Shown in pieces: positions 1-4,848 of a stretch of 6,169 nt of DNA. Both the position numbers and the translations under genes were made by a program. Origin of the DNA: an uncultured Collinsella sp. (GTDB lineage: Bacteria > Actinomycetota > Coriobacteriia > Coriobacteriales > Coriobacteriaceae); assembly GCA_902495155.1 (NCBI GenBank), contig CABUWD010000120.1:1-6169 (forward strand), given 5' to 3'. The notes under the pieces are model-generated. The model worked only from the letters and a program-made list of their open reading frames with translations. It was not told where the DNA came from and ran no database searches. How positions within the stretch are numbered: the stretch's first letter is position 1; every line of letters starts with the position of its first letter.

Positions 1-880
1 ACGTGATGGCCTTGCCCGGACGCATCGAAATGCGGTCAAACAGCACCTCGCCCTCGCGCCGGACGCGCGCCGTCACGTAGTCGTAATCGCCCGCCGAGGC
101 GCCACCGCTCGTAATGACAAAATCGCACTCCTGCACGGCGCGATGCACCAGTTCGGCAATCGCCTGCTCATCGTCGGGCGCAATGCCGTAGAACACGGGC
201 TCGGCTCCTGCATCGAGCGCCTCGGCCATCAACGCCGAGGAGTTGGAGTCGCGAATCTGCCCGCGCGCCGGCACGTTACTCGGTCCGACCAGTTCCGTGC
301 CCAGCGAGATGATGCCCACACGCGGGGCAGCGTGCACCTTCACGCTCGCGTATCCGGCGCTTGCCAGCAGACCCGCGCCCGCCGGAGCCACGACCTCGCC
401 GGCGCGCATCACAGCATCGCCGGCATGGGCCTCCTCGGCGGCAGAGCGAACGTTCTCCCCTACCTTGGCCGGCGCCGAGAAGCGAACGTGCGAGCCCTCG
501 TTGCCATCGCCGTCAAGCACGTCGACGATCTCGTATTTCACTACGGCGTCAGCACCCTCGGGCACCGGCGCGCCCGTCATGATGCGGACGGTCTCGCCCG
601 TGCCGACCACGCCCTCAAAGACATGGCCCGCCGCCTCGTGCCCTACGACGGAAAGCGTCACCGGAGTGTCACCGGTGGCCGCAGCAAGATCGGCTGCGCG
701 CACGGCATACCCGTCCATGGCGCTGTTGGCAAACGGTGAAATGTCGATATCGGCCACAGCATCCTCGGCCAAGGGAAACCCGGCGGCCTGCCACACGGGA
801 ATCTCGACGAGATCGGTCGGAGCAACGTGCGACAGGACAATCGACTGCGCGTCCTCCAACGGAATGAGTTTCTCTGCCAT
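1..880 (-). CDS. moeA: Molybdopterin molybdenumtransferase MoeA (partial, C-terminus outside window)
   Basis: MoeA inserts molybdate into adenylylated molybdopterin, the last step of molybdenum cofactor synthesis in the cytoplasm. The gene reads leftward from ATG at 880 and stays open for 293 codons to the window edge. MoeA is usually about 400 residues, so roughly the last 110 are missing. Visible family motifs are FANSAMDGYAV (residues 50-60, with D56 in the conserved MDG), TGAPVPEGADAVV (102-114), GQIRDSN (207-213, with D211 at a conserved Asp position), SGGASAGDYDYV (258-269) and MRPGKA (286-291). The first and last blocks are close to the E. coli MoeA equivalents as I remember them. The start is supported by AGAGG 5 bases upstream (886-890). 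The gene is transcribed divergently from the CLC gene. No molybdoenzyme or other cofactor gene lies inside the window, so its partner genes cannot be judged. Family assignment is firm. Whether the missing domain IV is intact is unknown. Confidence 0.95.
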   Translation of the reverse strand, partial: MAEKLIPLEDAQSIVLSHVAPTDLVEIPVWQAAGFPLAEDAVADIDISPFANSAMDGYAVRAADLAAATGDTPVTLSVVGHEAAGHVFEGVVGTGETVRIMTGAPVPEGADAVVKYEIVDVLDGDGNEGSHVRFSAPAKVGENVRSAAEEAHAGDAVMRAGEVVAPAGAGLLASAGYASVKVHAAPRVGIISLGTELVGPSNVPARGQIRDSNSSALMAEALDAGAEPVFYGIAPDDEQAIAELVHRAVQECDFVITSGGASAGDYDYVTARVRREGEVLFDRISMRPGKAIT

Positions 881-937
881 ATGCACCTCTTAATGCCACG
901 GCGCACAACAGGGACGCCGATTCTTTATGCTTGTCTC

Positions 938-943
938 AGTATA
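938..943 (-). promoter_or_regulatory. Possible -10 element for moeA
   Basis: Read on the minus strand this is TATACT, one mismatch from TATAAT. It would place a start site near 931 and a leader of about 50 bases before the moeA ATG. No good -35 hexamer is visible 16-18 bases upstream, where the sequence is GC-rich, so the call rests on the -10 alone. The overlapping plus-strand TATAAT (940-945) could instead be a second, more distal promoter for the CLC gene. Confidence 0.35.
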
Positions 944-1055
944 ATCCCCCGACGCATGGCCGCGACTCGACCTGAACCCGCAAATACACCTGTCGGTTGC
1001 AGGCCGCGAAACAGAATGGAAACCAACCCACCGGCTCGTCGCGTTTACCGCGTTT

Positions 1056-1061
1056 TATAAT
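1056..1061 (+). promoter_or_regulatory. Likely -10 element for the CLC transporter gene
   Basis: A perfect TATAAT in a T-rich patch sits in otherwise GC-rich sequence, 29 bases before the CLC ATG. Transcription would start near 1068, giving a leader of only about 23 bases that holds AAGAGGA (1079-1085) as ribosome binding site. There is no recognisable -35 at the usual distance (1033-1038 reads GGCTCG), so an activator or a weak promoter is possible. A leader this short leaves no room for a riboswitch. Confidence 0.5.
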
Positions 1062-1090
1062 GCTTGCGTTGCAACCTAAAAGAGGAACGT

Positions 1091-2512
1091 ATGGCTCATA
1101 ACGACAAACCCGAAAGCGCAAACGAAGCGCAGGATCATTCCCAGTCGCTCGACGACGGCGGCTTTTTCTCCCTGAACGACGTCATCATGGCAGGCAGGCA
1201 ACAGCTCACCCGCTCCGAACATCTCTTGGCTGCCGACACGCGCCGCAACGTCCGCAACCTACTCGCGAGCGCCAAGTTGCTCGTACTCGTCGTCATCGTC
1301 TCTCTCGCCATGGGCGTTGCCGCTTGGGCGTTTTTGGCCTCGCTGAATATCGCGACCGATTATCGCGAGCACCACGCGTGGATCTACGCCATGCTCCCCG
1401 TTGTGGGCGTTGCCACCGCATGGGTGTACAAAAACCACGGTCTTGCCGCCAAACGCGGCAACAACCTGGTCATCGATTCCGCCCTGGGCACACGCCTCAT
1501 CCATATGCGCATGGCCGTCCTCACTTTTGTCTGCTCCACGCTCACGCACCTAACGGGCGGATCGGCCGGCCGCGAGGGCGCCGCGGTGCAGATTGGTGGC
1601 ACCATCGCCAGCAACATCTCGAGCCTCGCCCACCTCAAAAAGCATGACCACCACGACCTCATGCTCGCCGGCATCTCGTCGGCCTTTGGCGCCGTATTCG
1701 GTTCGCCCCTTGCCGGAGCTTTCTTTGGCATGGAGATGTGCTTTATCGGCAAGATCGACTACACCGCGGGCATCTACTGCCTGGTCGCCTCGTTTACCGG
1801 CTACTTTACATCACTTGCCCTGGGTACCGAGTACGAAGCGAATGTCATCGCCAGCGTTCCCGCTATGACGCCCACAACGGTCGTCATCGTTGTTATCAGC
1901 GCCATCATCTTCGGTCTGACGGCACGCCTCTTTGCCTGGTCGGTTCGAACCGTCAAGAGCCTGTACGGTCGCTTTATCACCAACTACATTGCTCGCGCAC
2001 TCGTGGGCGCGCTCGTGGTGCTCGCGGCCTACGCGATGCTCGACGCCTGGAAGTATGCCGGCCTTGCCACCTGGCTCTCGGGCGCCGGGTTCGCCGGTAA
2101 CACGACCCTTGCCGACGCAGTCATCAAGCTCGTGGTGACGGCGCTCACCCTGGGCGCCGGCTTCCAAGGAGGCGAGGTCACACCCCTGTTTGGCATCGGT
2201 GCGGCGCTCGGCGGTTGGATTGGTTGCCTCGTCGGAATCGACCCCAGCTTTCTGGCGGCGCTGGGCATGCTCGGCGTGTTCTGCGCCGGCCTCAACGTGC
2301 CCATCACCACCTGCATGATGGCCATCGACCTATTCCACGGCACGGCCGCCGGGTTCTTTGTCATCGTGGCCTTTATCAGTTACCTAACCGGCGGACACCG
2401 CGGCGTGTACCCCGCCCAGCGCATCATCTCACCCAAGCGCCGTTCGCTTATTGTGGATGAGGGCGGTACGGTAGCGGAGGCTATCGAGCGCCACAACGAC
2501 CTGATAGAGTAG
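1091..2512 (+). CDS. CLC-family anion transporter, fluoride-type (CLC-F-like) candidate
   Basis: Integral membrane anion channel or anion/H+ antiporter of the CLC family, 473 residues. An open frame extends back to TTG at 1064, but ATG 1091 is chosen because AAGAGGA lies 5 bases before it and the extra residues would begin upstream of the likely transcript start. Residues 1-60 are a polar cytoplasmic tail, and the rest is a run of hydrophobic helices starting near 61. Family marks are GSAGREGAAVQIGG (157-170) with gating glutamate E162, the repeat AFGAVFGSPLAGAFFGMEM (198-216), GGEVTPLFGIGAALG (360-374) and Y440 near the end. The chloride-type GSGIP motif is absent; GNN (123-125) sits in that region. 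The GREG...GGEVTP combination resembles the CLC-F fluoride/H+ antiporters as I remember them, with T364 and Y440 in the expected places. A general chloride function cannot be excluded. The short C-terminal tail has no CBS domains. The lipid kinase gene follows on the same strand after 87 bases with no terminator in between. Confidence 0.9.
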   Translation: MAHNDKPESANEAQDHSQSLDDGGFFSLNDVIMAGRQQLTRSEHLLAADTRRNVRNLLASAKLLVLVVIVSLAMGVAAWAFLASLNIATDYREHHAWIYAMLPVVGVATAWVYKNHGLAAKRGNNLVIDSALGTRLIHMRMAVLTFVCSTLTHLTGGSAGREGAAVQIGGTIASNISSLAHLKKHDHHDLMLAGISSAFGAVFGSPLAGAFFGMEMCFIGKIDYTAGIYCLVASFTGYFTSLALGTEYEANVIASVPAMTPTTVVIVVISAIIFGLTARLFAWSVRTVKSLYGRFITNYIARALVGALVVLAAYAMLDAWKYAGLATWLSGAGFAGNTTLADAVIKLVVTALTLGAGFQGGEVTPLFGIGAALGGWIGCLVGIDPSFLAALGMLGVFCAGLNVPITTCMMAIDLFHGTAAGFFVIVAFISYLTGGHRGVYPAQRIISPKRRSLIVDEGGTVAEAIERHNDLIE

Positions 2513-2599
2513 ACGTTAGTATTTGCCGTGCAGCCACAATCGGGGGCAATTCGACCTGAGCGCGACCGCACCGTTACGTCACACGCCGGGAGTCGCCCC

Positions 2600-3562
2600 A
2601 TGCACGCAACTGATTTTGGTCGCACGCTCATCATCGCCAACCCAGCCGCCCAATCGGGTGCGGCGCGCGAAGTTGCCGAGCGCCTGCAGCGCTTTTTGGA
2701 CATGACCGCGCGCGCATCCCAGTTTGACCTGGTGCTGACCGAGCGCATGGGACATGCCAAGGAACTTGCCGCACGGGCCCAGGGCTACCGCACGGTTATC
2801 GCACTCGGCGGCGACGGCGTGATCCACGAGGTCGTCAACGGGCTTATGACGCAGGATGCGGCGGTCCGTCCCGCCCTTGCCGTCCTACCCGTAGGCTCCG
2901 GCAACGATTTTGCCCAAACGCTCGGTATCGACGATTTCTCCGGCAAAGATTTTGGCGCGCTGCTCACCTGCGAGCTGCAGCGTCAGGATATCGGACGCAT
3001 TCGCTCATGGAACCCCGCAAGCGGCAGAGGCGAGGCGACCGTCGAGTACTACGACCAGACGCTTTCGGTCGGCATCGATGCCGCCATCGGCCTGGGCACC
3101 ACCGAGCTGCGAAAAAAGACGGGGCTCGCCGGCGCTCCGCTCTACACCCTATCGGGACTTGAGCAGTTTGGCCTGCGCTACCGCAACTATCCCATGACGG
3201 TGAGCTTAGATGGCGCGCCTGCCGAGCGCGAGCGGGCGATTATCATGGCCATCCAGCTGGGGCCCACGTACGGCTCGGGCTATCGCATCTGCCCCGATGC
3301 CGACCCCTGCGACGGCGTACTCGACGTCTGCTACGCCTGCGGCCCCGTTCCGCGTGCGGTTGCCCTGCCTATGTTTCTTTCGGCCAAGGACGGCCACCAT
3401 ACCAAGTTGCCGCCGGTTCGCATGCGCCGCTGCCGCCATGTCGAGCTCACCTTTGAGGAGCCCGACTACCCCATCCAGGCCGACGGCGAGCCCGTTGTCG
3501 CCTCGCGCATCGAGGTCGACATCCTCGCCGGCGCCCTCCACGTCTGGCACCCCACCCGCTAG
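2600..3562 (+). CDS. Diacylglycerol kinase / YegS-like lipid kinase family protein
   Basis: Predicted ATP-dependent lipid kinase of the DAGK catalytic family (DagK/YegS/BmrU group), 320 residues, acting at the inner face of the membrane. The N-terminal domain shows the beta-strand plus NP turn TLIIANPAAQSG (9-20), the nucleotide-binding GGDGVIHEVVNG (70-81, family form GGDGTxxEVxNG) and LPVGSGNDFAQTLG (96-109). The C-terminal beta domain has SVGIDAAIG (156-164), RICPDADPCDGVLDV (229-243) and QADGE (293-297). The conserved acidic residues and the DGE are present, so it looks active. The frame is open back to GTG 2528, but ATG 2600 is preferred: GGGAG (2588-2592) stands 7 bases upstream, and the next residues lead straight into the first conserved strand. 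It probably shares a transcript with the CLC gene, since 2513-2599 contains no terminator or convincing promoter. The lipid substrate (diacylglycerol, phosphatidylglycerol, sphingoid base or other) cannot be read from the sequence. No membrane helix is visible, which excludes the DgkA-type integral kinase. Confidence 0.9.
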   Translation: MHATDFGRTLIIANPAAQSGAAREVAERLQRFLDMTARASQFDLVLTERMGHAKELAARAQGYRTVIALGGDGVIHEVVNGLMTQDAAVRPALAVLPVGSGNDFAQTLGIDDFSGKDFGALLTCELQRQDIGRIRSWNPASGRGEATVEYYDQTLSVGIDAAIGLGTTELRKKTGLAGAPLYTLSGLEQFGLRYRNYPMTVSLDGAPAERERAIIMAIQLGPTYGSGYRICPDADPCDGVLDVCYACGPVPRAVALPMFLSAKDGHHTKLPPVRMRRCRHVELTFEEPDYPIQADGEPVVASRIEVDILAGALHVWHPTR

Positions 3563-3569
3563 CCCCACC

Positions 3570-3640
3570 TAAGTTGCGGTGAAATAGGGACTGTTTATGC
3601 AGCTAAAGCCGTAAAACAGTCCCTATTTCACCGCAACTTA
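3570..3640. repeat. Perfect 27-bp inverted repeat (REP-like hairpin) between convergent genes
   Basis: Arms 3570-3596 and 3614-3640 are exact reverse complements around a 17-base loop. The left arm begins TAAGTTGCGGTG and ends GGGACTGTTT. It starts 7 bases after the lipid-kinase stop and ends 8 bases from the release-factor-like stop, so it occupies almost the whole 86-base gap between the two converging genes. Any transcript crossing it from either side would fold into a very stable stem. There is no T-run after either side, so it is not a canonical intrinsic terminator, though it may stop or stabilise both mRNAs' 3' ends. Its core matches the hairpin at 4055-4085 at 11 of 13 positions. Perfect arms imply either recent arrival or selection. 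A dispersed REP/MITE-type element is my inference. Confidence 0.9.
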
Positions 3641-3648
3641 TGAGAAGA

Positions 3649-4029
3649 TCATTCGTCGCTGCCCGGTTTGCGACGGTTGGCCTTTTTAATGGCGGTGAAG
3701 TGCTTGTCGTTGAGCCTGCGCTGGCGCGATCGCTGTGGCACTTTGGTCTTGACGCGACGGCGCGGCGGACGGCCACGACGCTCAAGCTCTGCCCTCAGCT
3801 TACGCAAACAGCTCGCACGATTCTGAAACTGACTACGGCTCTCGCGCGCCGTCACGACAATCCCCGTGGGCCCATGTTTCATGCGCACCGCAGAGTCCGT
3901 CGTGTTCACGCCCTGCCCACCCGGACCCGTCGCGCGAAACACCTGTACCTCGCAATCGCGCGCCAGCTCCTCAACCGACATCTCGGCAAAGCGCGCATAC
4001 TCGCGCCAGCCCATCTTGTTCTCGTCCAT
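3649..4029 (-). CDS. Stand-alone RF-1 (GGQ) domain protein, probable ribosome-rescue peptidyl-tRNA hydrolase
   Basis: Small cytoplasmic protein of 126 residues with the class I release factor catalytic domain and nothing else. The GGQ loop is RATGPGGQGVN (32-42, GGQ at 37-39), followed by TTDSAVRMKHGPTGIVV (43-59) and ARESRSQFQNR (61-71), the normal RF-1 domain order. It lacks the codon-recognition region of RF1/RF2. Residues 84-122 form a strongly basic tail (RPPRRRVKTK...RQRRL...KKANRRK) like the one ArfB/YaeJ places in the empty mRNA channel. The likely job is hydrolysing peptidyl-tRNA on stalled or split ribosomes, as ArfB, ICT1 or C12orf65 relatives do. This is inferred from architecture. 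ATG 4029 is preferred over upstream TTG 4095 because GGAGGTG (4035-4041) lies 5 bases away, and the longer form would translate through the terminator hairpin. The neighbour upstream is xpt, separated by that terminator. It is too short to be PrfH or a full release factor. Confidence 0.85.
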   Translation of the reverse strand: MDENKMGWREYARFAEMSVEELARDCEVQVFRATGPGGQGVNTTDSAVRMKHGPTGIVVTARESRSQFQNRASCLRKLRAELERRGRPPRRRVKTKVPQRSRQRRLNDKHFTAIKKANRRKPGSDE

Positions 4030-4034
4030 ATCAG

Positions 4035-4041
4035 CACCTCC
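4035..4041 (-). promoter_or_regulatory. Strong ribosome binding site deciding the start of the release-factor-like gene
   Basis: On the minus strand this reads GGAGGTG, a near-perfect anti-16S match, 5 bases before ATG 4029. It argues against the longer frame from TTG 4095 and against ATG 4047, which would have the T-run of the terminator where its binding site should be. Confidence 0.8.
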
Positions 4042-4049
4042 CCTCATAC

Positions 4050-4085
4050 AAAAAATGTGACAAAGGGACAATCCCTTTGTCACAT
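4050..4085 (-). terminator. Intrinsic terminator downstream of xpt (REP-like hairpin)
   Basis: On the minus strand a perfect 14-bp stem (arms 4072-4085 and 4055-4068, starting ATGTGACAAAGGGA) closes on a 3-base loop and is followed directly by six T residues (4050-4055, the first of which also closes the stem). It starts 27 bases after the xpt stop, the classic rho-independent layout. It works in one direction only, because the plus strand has no T-run after the stem. It ends about 20 bases before the release-factor-like ATG, so it is also in that gene's immediate upstream region. Its GTGACAAAGGGAC core resembles the larger repeat at 3570-3640. Confidence 0.85.
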
Positions 4086-4112
4086 CGCATACCAATCGCT
4101 TGTGTTGCGCGC

Positions 4113-4691
4113 TTAGGCGAAGGTGATCTCGCCGTTCTCGCAGTCCATATCGGCGATACGAGCCAGGCTCTCAACGCGAAAGCCGCGTTTGCGGAGCTTA
4201 TCGCCGCCGCCCTGGAAGCCCTTCTCAACGGCGATGCCAATGCCGGCAACTTCGGCGCCCGCAGCCTCGCAGATCTTAATAAGGCCCTCAAGTGCGCAGC
4301 CGTTGGCCAGGAAGTCGTCGATAATCAGGACCTTATCGCCCTCGGACAGGAAACGCTTACCCACGATAACCGGGTACTCCTTCTGCTTGGTAAAGGAATA
4401 GATGGTCGTGGCATACTGCTCGCCGTCGAGGTTGATGGACTGGGCCTTCTTGGCAAAGACCACCGGCACGCCGCCAAAATGCTGAGCCGCGATGCAGGCC
4501 ATACCAATGCCCGAAGCCTCGATCGTCAGGATCTTGTTGATCTCGACACCCTCGAACAGACGGGCCCACTCGGCACCCATGTGGTCGAACAGCTCAACGT
4601 CGCACTGGTGGTTGAGGAAGGCATCAACCTTAAGGACGTTACCGGCCTTTACGATGCCGTCATGGCGAATACGATCCTCAAGCTCCTGCAT
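4113..4691 (-). CDS. xpt: Xanthine phosphoribosyltransferase
   Basis: Converts xanthine and PRPP to XMP for purine salvage, in the cytoplasm. The product is 192 residues, against about 194 for Bacillus subtilis Xpt, and matches it through most of its length as I remember that protein. Shared blocks are VLKVDAFLNHQ (19-29), KILTIEASGIG (53-63), VPVVFAKK (75-82), YSFTKQ (98-103), the PRPP-binding VLIIDDFLANG (121-131), AGIGIAVEKGFQ (149-160) and GFRVESLARI (170-179). The start ATG 4691 has AGAAGGGG (4699-4706) 7 bases upstream. The gene is single, without the xanthine permease gene (pbuX) that accompanies it in Bacillus, and is followed by an intrinsic terminator. I see no purine-riboswitch core in the leader. 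The adjacent MFS gene is on the same strand but 157 bases upstream. Confidence 0.96.
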   Translation of the reverse strand: MQELEDRIRHDGIVKAGNVLKVDAFLNHQCDVELFDHMGAEWARLFEGVEINKILTIEASGIGMACIAAQHFGGVPVVFAKKAQSINLDGEQYATTIYSFTKQKEYPVIVGKRFLSEGDKVLIIDDFLANGCALEGLIKICEAAGAEVAGIGIAVEKGFQGGGDKLRKRGFRVESLARIADMDCENGEITFA

Positions 4692-4746
4692 GGCGCAACC
4701 CCTTCTCGCGGCAACGATACCGCGCGATTAATAAACGTTGTTCGAT

Positions 4747-4755
4747 AGTCTACCA
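4747..4755 (-). promoter_or_regulatory. Likely extended -10 promoter of xpt
   Basis: Read on the minus strand this is TGGTAGACT, which fits TGnTAnnnT for an extended -10. Transcription would begin around 4740, giving a leader of roughly 50 bases up to ATG 4691. The sequence further upstream is a G-rich run with no clear -35, which extended -10 promoters can do without. The leader is too short to hold a full purine-riboswitch aptamer plus an expression platform. Confidence 0.4.
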
Positions 4756-4808
4756 CGGACCGACCCCCGCCCGCCCCACAAGCCGCATCGCACCACAAAC
4801 CAGTCTTT

Positions 4809-4844
4809 TTGGGACGGCGCGAATCGTGGCAGACAGCCTCCCAA
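4809..4844. other. Imperfect hairpin just after the MFS gene
   Basis: Arms TTGGGA (4809-4814) and TCCCAA (4839-4844), then GGC (4816-4818) with GCC (4836-4838), form a 9-bp stem with one bulged base, starting 4 bases past the stop of the MFS gene. In the direction of that gene the stem is followed by A residues and then mixed sequence, not a T-run, so it is at best a weak or factor-assisted 3' end. No better terminator for the MFS gene is visible between 4700 and 4848. Confidence 0.35.
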
Positions 4845-4848
4845 CATG

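Noticed and set aside
143..893. Long plus-strand open frames at 143-739 and 243-893
   Set aside because: Both lie opposite moeA, whose minus-strand frame shows all family motifs. The plus-strand products are Arg/Ala/Ser-rich and low in complexity, as expected for the antisense of a high-GC gene.
1062..1090. Fluoride (crcB-type) riboswitch before the CLC gene
   Set aside because: The apparent leader is about 23 bases and the sequence further upstream has no resemblance to the conserved aptamer core.
3570..3640. CRISPR repeat or insertion-sequence terminal repeats
   Set aside because: There is only one pair of inverted arms, a 17-base centre, no repeated spacers and no transposase gene in the window.
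4030..4095. N-terminal extension of the release-factor-like protein from TTG 4095
   Set aside because: The extra 22 codons are the terminator stem itself and are not related to any RF-domain sequence. A strong ribosome binding site points to ATG 4029.
3640..4116. 158-residue plus-strand open frame
   Set aside because: It is opposite the GGQ-domain gene and begins at the edge of the 27-bp inverted repeat. No motif is visible in its product.
4077..4748. 223-residue plus-strand open frame with plausible-looking composition
   Set aside because: It is antisense to xpt, which is conserved nearly end to end. It starts inside the terminator hairpin and has no ribosome binding site.
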